Shown: positions 34,802 to 48,243 of the stretch, piece by piece
Position numbering within the stretch: position 1 is the first letter of the stretch
Layout: every line of letters begins with the position of its first letter
From: Neckera pumila
Taxonomy: Eukaryota; Streptophyta; Bryopsida; Hypnales; Neckeraceae
Length of the DNA: 64,000 nucleotides
Assembly: GCA_963969595.1 (NCBI GenBank)
Contig: OZ018409.1
Coordinates: 18,632,975 to 18,696,974, forward strand
Reading direction: 5' to 3'
Position numbers and translations under genes: made by a program
Notes under the pieces: model-generated
What the model saw: the letters and a program-made list of their open reading frames with translations, nothing else
The model's database searches: none
Told to the model about the DNA's origin: nothing

Positions 34802-37135
34802 TTAGTGCATTCTTGTCTCATTTTATACACTATAAGAAAGGCGCATATTTCTGAACATGAAAGTAAACGTGGTCATACATTTTTGAAAATGTCTGGCATG
34901 CCCTCGTTGATGTCTAACAAAATTTGTCAAGAATGACGTGAGAAAAATATGCAAAATCTTAAAGAACATGCCCTGTTTTAACTGTGACGTCGTAGGAAAC
35001 ATGGTTCAAAAACTTACAAAAATAATGCCACATGGCAATGATTGGGCCGCCACCTTAGCACCGTACGGGTGGGCAATTTTTTTTTTTTTTTTGAACCACC
35101 ATGTGAATGACGTGTCCAATGACATGGCATTTAAATTTTCTGATGTGGAAAATGTTGAAATGTGATGTGGTGAGTACCCAAGCTGATGTGGCAAATTCAG
35201 TGACAATTGATTTATGATTCATTTCGATATATCTACCTTCCTATGGATGCTCTGAAATACAAGACCATGTTTGGGAAGACATCGTTCATGACATAGAGCT
35301 TGTTGGCAAAAAAATCCATGAACAACAAAGTGTGCCCTATAGAATGTCAACACTTGTTATTTGACGTCAAAGTAGACGTGCTTGAATCCAATTGGACAAC
35401 ACAACACACATGAACTTACGATCTTCTATGTTATGGGAAATATCATGAACAAAATGTCGATGAAATTTTGCATTGTTAGTGCGTGCCCATAGACATGTTA
35501 TAAGGAATAGAAGGTTGAAGAGGACACTAAACTTACCCACCTATTGTCATCAAGCACAACTAAATGACAACATGCTAAATTGCACATCAAACCAAACAAG
35601 CAATATGATGAGTGAGCCTTTTTTGGTGCATTTGCCATGGCTTCAACTTATCAATTGCAGTGTAATATATGACACGAGTATTGACACAGAGTCATTGCGG
35701 GAAATACAAATGGACTAATTAATGAACATCAATGTGATCGTTGGAGTAGACAACACACATTGAAGGACACCTTTCTGTGGACATACTCCCACATATTGAT
35801 TGTCATGACAGTTTGATGACTACTTCTTGGACTCCACTTTCAGTATATGCTGCTATCCAGAATGGAAATCATTCCACCCTCATCCTTGTCTCGCTATGTA
35901 TCTTTGTGCAAGTGTTGTACTTCTGAAGGAAAGAATGTTTGCTTCATGCTGGACCAGAGATAAATGTTCTTTATTTTCAATATTTTGAAATTTCTTTTGC
36001 ACTGTAATTTACCCTGTGATAAGAATTTGTGGTATACAATAACAGATAGTGATATGATAGAAGTAGAACATGAAAGAAGCATACCCACTTTCACTTTTCA
36101 GTTTGCAAAAAACTTTTCCATTATAGCTTCCTGAGTTCCTTTCAGTCCCTTGAAGTACAAGAAACTATGAACTTCAAATGGAATTAACATGTCTCAAAGT
36201 CTGCATCGCACCTTGTTACCTTGGCTTCACTCTTACCTCACATCACAAATAATATCTCTTGCCTCTTATGCTGTTGAACTTGCAGACGTCTTGTCAAGTG
36301 TCTTTCTTTTGAAACTGGAAAGCATTGGATCCCCTTGGCACCGTCATTGAAGCACTTCATGCTAATCGTGCCACCACTGCACTGCAAGCACCTACATGTT
36401 AGTGAAGAAGAAGTGAAATTGGATTCAAGCATGCCCACAAAGTTCAACCAAATCTTTAATATGCACCTCTTTCTGGCCAAGAAGAAGATAAACATTACTG
36501 TAATTCAACCTCAATACGAGCTGCCCACGACAATGAAGAGAAGTACTGAGGCAATATGTTGCAACATTTACAGCCCATTGAGCTTGTCATTTCCATTCTT
36601 CATGTCCATATATTGCGTATGTGTTGTATTTCTCATTTCCAATCCACGCTCCTGCAATGAAACATATGTGTTCATGAAAGAACGTCCCAGCCAAGAAAAG
36701 TCGGTTCCAAATTCGACCACAATGGTGAGACGTGGATGAAAAAGCCTGACACGTGCTACTATTCCAGCATCAACAGCTGCAATGCATTTGATGCACCATG
36801 TCATTCTTGAGAAGGAGGAGTGAGCACATCAGAACATTTGCATTTTCGAATTTGGCAGCTCCTGCCGTATATAACCTTTGAAACGACACAGAGATTAAAA
36901 CATAACCTCAGCGGCAATGTGCGAAATAGGGTTCCACACCTTGACCATTTGAAAACCATTGTTTAGGCCCCTCGAAAAGATACTGTGTCCTCCACTTCTG
37001 AGTCCTTCAACATGAAAAAGTTCTTGTTACTCAATATCAAGAAGGATCTAAACTTTTTGTGAAAAACAAATGGAATCGAAATATTTCAAACAAATGGAAG
37101 ATAGATCTAGATACAAAATAATATATATTGCATAC
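34802..37135. other. Intergenic or unresolved exon-bearing DNA
   Basis: Several open frames of 60-134 codons occur on both strands (for example 36335-36739 + and 36568-36804 -). The right part may hold more exons of the minus-strand helical-repeat gene, but none could be joined with confidence. Confidence 0.3.
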
Positions 37136-38960
37136 CTTCGCCATGCAGAATGAGAATCTCTAACTCATCAATGTAACAGATCAATGTGTCTGGAATCTGA
37201 AGCCAAAGGCCAGTCATGTGGGTTGCTGTTAGACGCATTGCCATTGGGGTGCTATCTCCTTTTGAAATTAACCTACATATTAGCTGTACAGGCAAGCAAG
37301 TTTTTTCTTCTTCTCGAGTCCTTTCCTTTTTCCGTTTTTCCTTTTCTTTTCCTTTAGCAATTGAGGAGATGCAAGCGGATACTTTCCTACTTGAAAATCA
37401 TGAACAGGATTTCATGACCATTGACATACCCATTTCAGAGGTCCATCGTCCTCATGAATTCTGGCTTCATGCATTTCTTTGTTCGCAAAAATAGTTGGGT
37501 GGAGTATTGCACTTAGAAAAGCTCTCCAAACAGCTACCCTCGGTGGATTGGAACACTTGGCCATCGTCGCCCATCCGGACTGGACGAGTAACCACATTAG
37601 CTGTTTCCAGCAGCAGGGACAGAAAAAGGCACTCAAGGAAAGCAGAAACTCCGCAAGATAAGTGAAACTTAATATAAGATCAAGAAGTACTGCCATCAGG
37701 ATGTAACTGAATATGGAAAGGGCTTACAACCTGGAAAGATTTATCTTCAGCTTCCTCCGATAAATCAGCAGGGAGCAAGACATCCCACTGCATTAGCCAA
37801 CGGATAGAGTGTAGAAGAGGAACTATCCACTCCTCGCCTGCACTTTCCAAACTTTACCAACGCACAAAATCGGATTCTGATCAGCACTTCACTCGCCGTC
37901 TATAAACCTCCCCAGTAACACTCAGAGCAGCACTTTGCGTCAGTACCGCCAATCTATTAAATTTCCATCATCTATCATGAAGGAGGGAGGAACATTGAAA
38001 CAATATATCCCGGACATAACCCCAGATAAACTAATTCCGTGCTATCTAGCAGCCCATAAAAGATTCGAATGAAGTGTGAATGAAATATAGTAGCCGTTAA
38101 CCAGATCGTTACCTGCCAATAGCTTCCTGGAGAGTGTCCTGAAGGACAGACATGATGATAGAGCTTTCCAATTGGTTGACTGGATCATTAGCTCCTTTTA
38201 GTCTCGCGACTGCAGCTTTTGGAATTGAGAGTAGATATTCAAACTACTCCACTGGGTGCATCGAATGAGATCACTATTTCAGCAGAATACTTCGGAGAAC
38301 GACTTAAAATCCAAACTCATGGAAGTTATTGAGCTGTTATTAGTGAATACAATTGCGCTTTTTGCACTTTAAACATAGTACGTACAATCAACCGAAATTT
38401 CGTTAAAATGGTGGCATTCCACAAACTTGGCAGTTTTACCTTCAGACTGTGCGTTCTAAAATCTATACCAGTTCCTAGACTTTAGAGCTACAGAAGGAAA
38501 TGAATGAAAAAATGGCGCATGAAATGCCGCCATTTTAATGAAATTACCCATAATCGCAATCACATTCATATCAAAACGTCAATTTTGTTATATTGGAACG
38601 ATTCACAGCATCAAAATTACGCCGCTCAACGGCACAAATTAAAGCTCTAAATACTAGGATAGGTATCCATTTAGGTTTCCAAGCACCCGACTTGAAAAGC
38701 GCCCAAGTCGCAAATATCCATATAAGAGCATCGCATTTATTTTTCGATCGCAGTCCTGTGCTTATCAAGTCCTCCACGTTTCTGCCTAACGCAGTCACCA
38801 GATTATCTACCACTGTTGCAGATCTCAGTGCGACAAATGGTTCCTTTTCCAAAACTTGTGCCATGAGCTTTGACACCACGAGTGGAGACACTGTAGCAGC
38901 CCATGGACCACAAACGGTGACCAATGCTTCATACGATCCGACTTGAACTTGTGACCCTGT
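37136..38960 (-). pseudogene. Exons of a large helical-repeat protein, possibly TARBP1/TRM3-like; probably decayed
   Basis: Minus-strand segments read as protein and are bordered by plausible splice sites: 38960-38687 (SYEALVTVCGPWAATVSPLV..NVEDLISTGL), 38243-38113 (FEYLLSIPKAAVARLKGAND..LQDTLQEAIG), 37842-37731 (AGEEWIVPLLHSIRWLMQWD..EEAEDKSFQ), about 37660-37445 (VAVWRAFLSAILHPTIFA..) and 37283-37136 (LICRLISKGDSTPMAM..HMTGLWLQIPDTL..ELEILILHGE). Leucine-rich helical spacing suggests HEAT/ARM-like repeats. The HMTGLWL-ELEILILHGE exon reminds me of plant TARBP1-type tRNA 2'-O-methyltransferases, but this is from memory and weak. The 38243-38113 and 37842-37731 exons join in phase. Near 37538 two overlapping frames both look coding (..MGDDGQVFQSTEG, then VAVWRAF..), which suggests a one-base frameshift. 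Further exons may lie up to 40.5 kb. Confidence 0.4.
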
Positions 38961-40880
38961 CTGATAATATCATGCAAAACAGTTCTCAATTTTCATTAGT
39001 TACTACGATTTTTTATCGGTAAGACTTCAGAAGTTAAAAATCCTAAGACCTGCGTACTATTGATACTATAATTCAGGTTCACAACGTTTCTCTGATGACA
39101 ATCCAAGTGTTTGCAGTCGTCCAATAGTTTACAAAATCTTCAAATTGAGAGTACCTGATTGAAAGATCTAATCTAAAGATAAAAGGAACAAAATGCATTT
39201 TGACGGTAAAAAATTTGAATGGGAAACAGCAATGTGCAGTGAATAGAAGCTGTTTAAAACTGAAAATAGCAATGAGAAGAGAACCACTCTTGAAGCATAC
39301 GGTCATAGAATTTCACTTTCAACAATGTACATGTCATTGTCTACCCGTGCGGAACGGTTATATCGTTTGCTTCATACTGATAGACGTCATTCACCCTGAT
39401 GCATGAGATGACTAGTTAACCAGACAGAAGTAGAAGACGTATATGGTATAGCACAGGAATACCTCATGAACTTCGCTGGCGCACTCTGTGGAGCAGATCT
39501 TCACCTCCCTTCTCTTTGTTTCTCTTTGAATGAGCACGCCAGTAGCAACATTAATAGAACCGCTTGCATCATGCGAAAAACACATGAAGAGCGGTGACGT
39601 GAGAAGATAGAAAGTCATTAACTGGAATCCAATCCACTTACAATAAAAGTTGTGGACAGTTAGTACTTTATAGGACACACATAGGTTCAAATGAATGAGT
39701 TCCCTCAAAGACACGGCCTCATTTAATACAGCAATTCCGGAGTAACTAAAAGACTGCAACTGCAGAAACGTGGTTCGCGCACAATTATACCTTCTTTAAA
39801 CAGAAGTGGTGATACTTCTATATGCTTTTCACCAAATAATGCACGATCCAGTACTCTCCACCCCTAAATGGTCAACCGTTCTCATGCTATGTAAAGCACC
39901 AATCACTCTACACAGCTTTGTTATCCATGTCTGCTGCACTAGCATATCAGTGATGCCATACAATGCATACAGCACTTCTCGTCTGGCATCATGGTACAAG
40001 AGAAAGGTCACACGTTTCCAAACATTGAACTTCACATGACAACCAATATTGGATGAACAAAAGTCATGCACCTTCTTCCCTGTGCATGACAATCCAATAA
40101 TGAAATGGAGTAATAGTTCTGCAATGACAGTGACACAGAATCAGTACTTACGTCTCCGAAACATTCGATCCAGCAATTGCATTTTGAATGAGCCTAAGCC
40201 AGGAGCACCAATGTCCGCGACACCATTGGAAACTCACACAACTCACATAAACTCACAATGCAGAATATAACTTTCTTTTAGAATGTCTAATGACTTTTTC
40301 TGCTAAATTTGCAATGCTTCATCTTCGTACACCTTCTTTGCTGTGGATATTCATGTTCACGACAAAAACAGCACAGGCAATTAGGATCGCGAAGGAAGTC
40401 GCACCTGTAGGATTAATGCAAGCAACATGTGCTGCTGGGGTCACAGCGCTTTACCCTTGCAGAAATTCAAACTTCTCTTAAAGCCTTTACAGAATCATGC
40501 ACGCCCTTCAGAACGTCTCAGTTTTCCTTCCGCAAGTCACATACTCTGCATGCGACCTCATCTGTTGCCGTTGCTACAAGCTACGAAGTTCCCTACCAAT
40601 CAAAGACAGACACCTGCGCAATTGACACGAAACCACACCCTCGGTTACTCTTCGGCCTATCAATCAAAAATCGAAAGTCTGGATTCATTCATGAGAATTG
40701 AGGAAAGACTAAGAAATCCTGATGCTGACGGACAGAACGGTCTTCAAGACTTACGGTAATTGGAAAATTAAATAAAAAATTTACGAAAGTCTCAGCTTAA
40801 CTACCGGTTCTGACATATCCGTCCTCGCAATTGGGGAGACTTTTTCAATGAATTGAGAGATTTAGAGTTCACAGAATTAG
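38961..40880. other. Unresolved DNA with possible further minus-strand exons
   Basis: Minus-strand open stretches at 39456-39600 and 39829-40092 could be more exons of the helical-repeat gene. Around 40.45-40.56 kb a minus frame reads DEVACRVCDLRKEN and then a stop. None carries a recognisable domain. Confidence 0.3.
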
Positions 40881-41129
40881 TTGGGATGCGAATTGCTGGT
40901 GTTGTGGCCTGACGCGATCAACATGTCCCTCGACATTGACCGCAACCGCATCCGCCTTCAGCTCCTCCCGTACCTGCGCAAGAATTCCAACGGCTCCGTG
41001 GATAAATCACTGGCGCGGTGTGAGGAGAACAATACAATGATGAGCTGCAATACAGAGATTTTATATTTCGCAGATCAGCTCCGAAAAGTATTTCAAGGGG
41101 TTATTGAGGATCCGATACTAGTCGTGTAG
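40881..41129 (+). pseudogene. tRNA(Ile)-lysidine synthase (TilS/RSY3-like) exon fragment
   Basis: The frame reads [20 protein letters not shown], then [18 protein letters not shown] and a Glu/Asn-rich helix. It resembles the conserved TilS stretch xDxSNxxxxxxRNRIRxxLLPxLRxxN with its following helix. TilS makes lysidine at the anticodon of a minor isoleucine tRNA; plants carry a nuclear organelle-targeted relative. The preceding codon is a stop (TAG), which could be the end of an intron acceptor, so this would be one exon. The N-terminal PP-loop (SGGxDS) was not found upstream, and downstream sequence soon enters the CCT7 relic on the other strand. It is therefore probably an isolated fragment. 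Confidence 0.5.
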
Positions 41130-41407
41130 CTTGATGTCCCCAAGTCATCCTATTCCATAAAAAGAAGTCGTAGTACTTCATCCTCTGCAAGGTCTTCTCA
41201 AGCACAAGACTAACTTCTGACGGATGTAACATTAACATCCAGTTGGATCAACATGAGCGAGATAGCTTTCAGGATGCAAGTATTGAATCATCATACCATT
41301 AGTTGACAGACGTAAAAACACCAATATAAAGTTTAATATCAAACAGTTAAGGAAAATTCGGAACCACTGTATTCCTTGTATATGAAGATGGACGAATAGA
41401 ACCTAAC

Positions 41408-44273
41408 CTGGTCAGCATCACCACACAAGACAATAGTTGCTGTTGCACCGCCTGGGCATCCTGTGAAGATGTTGAAGCGCTCATTGCCAACTTGCCTTTC
41501 CTCGAATAGCTCACATTGGCCAAGTACCTGAAAATAAGTTCCAGTTTGTTAAAAGACAGAATAAAAATTTGATAAGGGTAAGTATAGCAAAACAACAACA
41601 TCCACTCATTAAAATATTTTGCAACCACTGAACCAAGCGAATACATTTGAACTATCCAGAACAATGCAAAATAGAAAGGAAAAAATATTGTTTACAAACT
41701 TGAATAGAAGATTTTAAGCAGAGTAAAGATGGGAGATCTTTTACTTACATCTGGTATGACGTTGTTCACAATTGTCCGCACTGATGCTCCCGTGGCTATA
41801 GCTACACGCTGCAAATCTTCTTCCATAACGCGGCCAGCACAAAAGACGTCTTGGTCAGCAAAATACTGAGTGCTTACATCTCCAATTCCTAGCCGGGATA
41901 GAACAATCTTAGCGCCACTCTTAACACACTTGTCAAGTTCCCCATAGATAATGTTCCATTCAGCATCCAAAATGCTTTGGTACTGGGGGGGTCAGAAAGC
42001 CTGCGAGGCAGAAAACAACACGGGCAGAGTTAGGATTCAGTGTCCTCTTTGGAAAAGGAGAAAGACGAAAAGAAGATAGATTTCCTTCCTAAAAGGTACA
42101 ATGAGAATATCTAGAAACATCTAGGCATCCAGGCAACATCTGTGCTGCGGAAAGATCAGAAATCAAGGCACGCGACAATATGTCAACACCTTTAACGTTC
42201 CCAATTATTACAGCCCGTTCAAAAACCCATTCAGGAATTTCAATTCTAGCTGCAAGGGCAATATAGAACCGCGCAAATGAAGCACATATGCTAACTTTAC
42301 CTGACTTCAGCGTTCTCTTTCAGATTTTAACTCTACCTCAAGATTCAGCAAGAGAATCTTTGGGGTTTCGAAACTTTTAGGCTGCTGTTCAAATCCTGCG
42401 TAAAAAAAGGTTTCCTTGAAGGCTACTCCATTCACCAAGACGGAATCTTGCATCGTTCCACCTTGTACCTGCCAAATCAAAAAGTAGAACTCACTTCTAA
42501 GCATGCTTTTCCAATGTTGACACGAAAGTCACTGAGGCCGTTGATAAGTGCACTGTTATCCACTCGAAAAGCGACCTCAACTAGCAAACCCATCTAAACT
42601 TTAATGCGCATAAACGTGAATGAACCAGATATGTCGGCAAGGAACAATTTAGAAGTAAAGGATTTGTGCCATGTCAATAAGAGAACATACACCGACAGTC
42701 TCTCCAGTGACCAGAGCAGAATTCTAGAAAAGTGATATTCCTAAATAGTAGGTCTGTAGCAATAATTACTTTCTTGATTTCAATCATGTTCAGGCGGCTG
42801 TCTGCTACGAGACTAGCAACAGGATCAACCACCATCTTTGCAAAAAATCCTTTTCCCCATCAACAATTTTGGAACTTAAGGTTGTAGAGGCACACTTCTC
42901 GAGGAGGCTCTTCTTCTCTTCCATACTCTTTCTTTCAATGCTTACTGCAAGCTCTTTAACTTTCCTCACGACAAGGTTTACAGCAGTGCGGAAAGCCCGA
43001 ATAATTAGCTGAGGGTGCACTCCATCCTCGATAAAAGGCTTCGCTTTCCTACGAAACTCTCCAGCAAGAAGCACCACAGAGTTGTTCCATCCCCAACCTG
43101 TGATCAAAAGTCATTCATCAAATTCAAAATTCCAAAGTGATATCTGGCTGATGTCCAAGAACAAGTGTCCTCGGAGAAAAATTTCCAATGAAAATCAAAA
43201 ATCAAGATATCAGAGAGTGGCAATAACCACTGCCTTGATTCGACAATCGAATAGTAATGGTCCGCCCTAGTGTAGAGAAAATGGTGCAAACAAATGGGCT
43301 CAATACCACAACTCCGAATCCTCTGACTTGGCAATATCCACGACAATTTTGGCTGCAGGGTGCACGATGTCCAGAAGCTTCACTACAGTGGCGCTGTCAT
43401 TGGATATTGTAGTTCCTTGGTCATCATGGACAAGCTTGTCCATTCCGCGGGGCCCCAGTGTTGTCCGCACCACATCCACAACAACAATGCAGGCATTGAT
43501 GTTGCTGATGAGTTGCGCTTTTCCTTGAGAGACATCTGTTCCCTCTTTCAGCAAGATAATTTGGGGTTGTTGTTCCCAAAAAAAATCAGAAAATCAGAAG
43601 AAGTTGGAACAATTCCATAATCACCCTGAAGACCTTCAACTACAACTACAAATTATCAGTAGCTCTCACTTCTAAACTAAGAACTACTAATTACCATTAC
43701 TTGTCATGAAAGCCGTAAACCATTACATCATGTTCACAAAAATAAAAAAAACTCTTCCCAGCAATGAGAATAGCAAACCCGATCCCGTTTCATCACGTAC
43801 AGAAGAAACTCTTCCCAGCAAGGGATATTGCTGGAAGTGCCGTAAACTTTCAATCGATAAGCCCTCAACCGAAACATTAAAATGCTACCACAGTAGACGT
43901 CAAAACTCTACCATAATCACAAGCAACCTACAACTCCAGACTACCATTAGCTCTTCTTTTGAAATCAGCAACCTACAACTACAAACTACCATGAGCTCAT
44001 TACATCTCACCAGAACCATTTCCCGCTACTTCGGGGAGAAAAAACAAAAAAACAACACTTTCATACTCAGGTGAATGTCGCCCAATTAAACCCGATCTCG
44101 TTACTTGACGCACAGGAGAAGCTCTTCACATCCAGGAAGATGGATTTACGTGCGGTAATCGGTCAATGGGTAAGCCCTAACCCTAACTATCGCCATGCAA
44201 GTTCTGGTCGTTTGCAAAATTGAAGGAGCGCGTTGCCGAACAACAAGATGCGTATCAAAGTCAGGCTTACCAT
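41408..44273 (-). pseudogene. CCT7: Chaperonin CCT subunit eta (CCT7) pseudogene, 3'-truncated
   Basis: CCT7 is one of eight subunits of the cytosolic chaperonin that folds actin and tubulin. Recognisable exons (-): 44273-44271 (ATG only), 43569-43312, 43097-42770, 42468-42301, 42000-41749 and 41527-41408. They encode [76 protein letters not shown] and [18 protein letters not shown]. Lesions: exon 2 acceptor AA instead of AG (43571-43570); exon 2 donor TT instead of GT (43311-43310); single-base losses near 43082, 42847 (T run) and 41990 (C run); and a two-base loss near 42320. Adding back the missing bases restores every exon to the expected phase. The exons for the last third (second equatorial half) are absent. 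About 378 of some 560 residues are represented. Three of the indels lie in homopolymers, so sequencing error should be excluded for those. Confidence 0.88.
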
Positions 44274-44454
44274 GGTGACTGCAATCTGGAAGACGCTCCT
44301 GCGATGCAATGCAAGCCCGATGGAATCGTGAACGAAGACGTCGGGAGCTGCAGAGAGATACACTAAGTTAGACGAAATATATTTGGATTTAGTAAACGTT
44401 AAGACCCACTTGATTTAAATGTCTTATTTTGACAAATTAAATTAGGTGTGGCTC

Positions 44455-45098
44455 TTAACCCGTAAATGCCCAAGGCACTCAAATATGGTGTCCAAGAAAC
44501 TTCGAAGTTAAATAAAACCTTACCAAATTGCTATTTTTAGTAGTTTATATTTTGAAAGATTTTTTTTGAAGTTTAGTTTTAGTGTCAAAAATCCAATTTT
44601 GAAAATGAATGATTATGATTTTTCTATTCAACATTTTGTGCAAAGGTACCCATTGCAATCTTGATTTTTTGTAGTGTTGAGGGCTCTTGGAAATGAGCCT
44701 CAAACACACTAGATATTGGAAAACAAATCACACTAGAAATTCATTAAAAAAAATGATAGAGTAGATTTTGAAAGTTCATAAATTGATTGAGGTTATATTT
44801 GTTAGACCCTTCAACATCATATTTTTTGGTCTTGAATTTTTTAGATTTGACATGCAAAAAGAGAGCTAAAAATTTTTCATAGTTTTAACATCTTGATGAT
44901 CAAACATTCTAATCTTTCAATCCTTAAATGATATTGTTGTGTTTTCCTTTCCTATGTGATCTCTAACATGTCTAGTTTGAAGTTGTATGGTTACAATTCA
45001 AAAAAAAGTTGATTCAACTTATCAAAATGTTGACATCTTATTCAATTTAGAGCAAATTCCAAGAGGCTAAAAACAGGCCTTGGTCATTTAGGGGTTAA
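44455..45098 (-). mobile_element. TTAA element, short variant, 644 bp
   Basis: It begins TTAACCCGTAAATGCCCAAGG and ends CCTTGGTCATTTAGGGGTTAA, with TTAA on both sides. Both ends resemble the CCAAGG-type end of subfamily A, so this is a shortened or rearranged copy. Non-coding. Confidence 0.75.
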
Positions 45099-48064
45099 CC
45101 TCAGTCTAGAAGTGCTATCTGTTACAACTTTACTGCAAACTTTTCACTCTAGAGATGACAATTGCCAGCAATGAATCAATTTCTTCTTTCGAATTTAACT
45201 TAGTCCTCCTGGTATCAACATACATTGGAACAAAAGCTAGTCAAACAATATAAATTTTGTTGTTATATGATAATTCATGGAAGGAATTGGAGTATTATTC
45301 ATCTTATCATCACGGATGAATACATAGGTGTTTGCATTTCATGTGATTTATTGGCATGACAACGAAATGCTAAATTTGGGGATTCTTTTTTATAAGGATA
45401 ATTAGTATAAGACTAAAAACAATATATCTTCAAAATTTCAAATTAAAAAAAAATCTAGGTCAAAAACTATTCACAAAAAAGAATGAGCTGAAATTTTGAA
45501 GAAAATACATACTTTGACATTTTAATTTGTAAAAAATAGGAAACAATTTTCAAAAACATCCAAAAATAGACTATTTGAAAAGACTTAATGGTAAAGAGAT
45601 TTGACCAAAAAATTGATCTTAAAACCATCTTAAATGTTCAAATCTGTGCATGCAAGATAGCCCTTTTTGCATTGACATAAACAACACAAAATAAAATATT
45701 TTAAATTCCCTTCAAAGAAACATGAATTCCTACTATGCAAGTAGACTATAGAAATTTCAAATCCAAATTATTAAATTTGAGGATTCCTTTTTACTCAACC
45801 CCCCTAAACCGCAAAGTGTGACAAATTTGCTAAATTTAAATTTAAATTATATAAAATGGTTTTTAAGAATTTCTAGAAAATATGAGATATAATTAACCTC
45901 AAGACAGACATCTCCAATAAAAATTTCAACTTCATGCAAGTTATGCTTCATAAGTTATCGCAGAAGGAAGCTTCCGCACACTTTTTGTGAGAATTCCCCA
46001 GTACCATTCTTTCTTGCAATGACCCAAAAACACTTGCCAGTTCTAGCTCAATATAGCCATGGTGCTTCAATACACTAACTTTTAGAAAAAAAGAAAATAT
46101 GGATAATTTGTAAACATTTAAAAAAATATATGTGTGCAAATTTTAAACTTCAAAAATTCATCTCAAAACTTATGCACGGTCAAAGAAGGTTGAAAAATGC
46201 AAGAAAATAGACAATTTGGGATTCTATTTTCAAAAATTATAACAGAAGTCCAAAAATATTCCAGCAAAAAAACAATTTTCCTAACTTGAAGATGCTTCTT
46301 CTCAACAATTTTCATCTTTGGACAAAAGAAAATGTTTTCTCAGCATGTGCGCAAAGATACTGCACTTTTAGCACATGTGGGAGGTGAAAAATTTACTATT
46401 TTGAAAAAATCTCTTTGGGACTTCAGTATCTTTTATAAAATTGTTTGACTCCCAATTTCCACCTTCAAATCTACATTTTTAAATTAGAAATAGTACTAAC
46501 CCCCCTAAAAAAAAATTGGGGGCTAAGGTAGACTTCTTATTGGGGGTTATTTAAAATTACTAAACTAATTTTAATAAATTTGAAAATTTCACTCAATTTC
46601 CAAACCTACCACATATACCTTCTATTCAAGTTTCATAGAAATAGGACGTGAAACGCAAAAGTCCAGAGTAAAAAACTACCTGTCCAAGGAGAATGTGAAA
46701 AAAAAGGACAACTATTTCTTGCAATGACCCATTTAGAAAAACGTGACCTACAAAATAACAACAACAAGAATGCCGTAATTGATAGGAGTATAATTCTGAC
46801 TCTAAATCTAGCACAACAATTGTAGTAGAAAATGACTCGTCTATGAAGATATATGAAAACACTCACCTCATGAGTTGATGGCACATTATAAACAATTTTG
46901 AAATCTAGGTTATAATTGAGAGCTACCTTTATAATTATGCAAAATGTTTTGATGAATGATAGTACAATTTTCTGGCTTCTTCTAATTCATTAGCCATCTT
47001 ACAAGTGTATAGCAAAAAGTCCTCCATAAGGAATTTCAAGGCACGTGAATTTGGTGCATTCAAATGCTATCAAGATAATTTGGTCCCTACTTCTATATGG
47101 ATTGGATATAAAAAGGCCTGGGAAAATGACTCTAAAATGGCCTCTGTTGTTAAATTGGGATTAAAATAATGTAGTCCAACTTTTATGATGTCATCCATTG
47201 CTTTTCATGCATCAATACAATCATTTCTGGAAAACATTAGGAAAAGCTACCCTTCCAGTAGGTTTTCCAGATCAGGTCAGCAGTCTACCTTAGCCAAAAG
47301 TGAATTTCAGTAATTTACCCACAATGAAATTGATGCCCTTGCCAACGTGGCAGATCCATGTTACCATGGACGTTTAAAAAAATGCGGATATGTTATCATT
47401 GATGTCTCTGAAAACGCAATTGTCGTACAAGACATCTCTTTGTTTTTACTTTGACATCCCACGTTCGATAAAACATCCCCAAAAATTTTGCCTTGTATGG
47501 ATGCCATCCCAGCTTCCTTTGCCTGTTCTAAAAAACGTGCATGTTTTCTACAAACATCCAAAAAAATGGGCCTTTCTTACAGTGATAGTTCTTGGAGCCA
47601 GATGGAATGAGCGCTATGGTACTTGACCAACATGTATTTATCTCATTCAATCTGTGAATACATCTCTCAATCATTATTTTGTCTCTTATGTGAGATCGTC
47701 CAAGTAAATTATACCTAATAGTGAAATTATTGTGGGCCTAACTAATTCTAATGAGCATCTTTTCTTTTTAGAAGAATCATTTTAATTTAAGTTCCCTTTC
47801 TTGTGGTAGATGCAACCAACTCATGGTTCAAGGTTAATCTTGTCTCGTCATTAGGACCCTAGTACTTTGAACCTCATTAATTCTAAATGGTATTCATTCC
47901 AAAACTCTTATGTATGCATTATTGGGATACCAATATCTAAATATTACATAATTAGTGAATTTGAATAATCTCAATAATGAGGACAAGATCCACCAAAACA
48001 AAAATTTCATTCTAATAATCATTAGGTAAAGTCGAGGCCTCAAAGAGGCTGCCAATGTTTGATT
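45099..48064. other. AT-rich intergenic DNA
   Basis: No gene supported. TTTCTTGCAATGACCCA occurs at about 46010 and 46715 in similar surroundings, pointing to an old direct duplication of about 200 bases. Strings AACCCCCCTAAA (45798, 46497) and TTGGGGGTTA (46540) hint at another TIR-type repeat with unclear limits. Confidence 0.35.
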
Positions 48065-48078
48065 TTGGGCAACCCCAC

Positions 48079-48243
48079 GGTGCAATTATAGAATTTAAAA
48101 AAAAAAAAAACATGAAAAAAAAACATGAAAAAAAACACAATCTGACGTGGTGCTGACATGGCACTAATAGGGCCACATCAGCACCCAAATTTTTAAAAAT
48201 AAAAAATTATTTTTTATTTTCATTTTTTTCCCATAATTGCACC
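48079..48243. repeat. Small foldback with nested stem
   Basis: GGTGCAATTAT (48079-48089) is inverted as ATAATTGCACC (48233-48243). Nested inside, GGTGCTGACATGGC (48149-48162) pairs with GGCCACATCAGCACC (48171-48185), and A- and T-rich tracts also face each other. Probably a small MITE-like foldback. Confidence 0.5.

Noticed and set aside
38593..38946. 117-codon plus-strand frame
   Set aside because: It is antisense to a more protein-like minus-strand exon of the helical-repeat gene.
43706..44074. 122-codon plus-strand frame
   Set aside because: It lies inside the first intron of the CCT7 pseudogene on the other strand and is Ser/Thr-rich without motifs.
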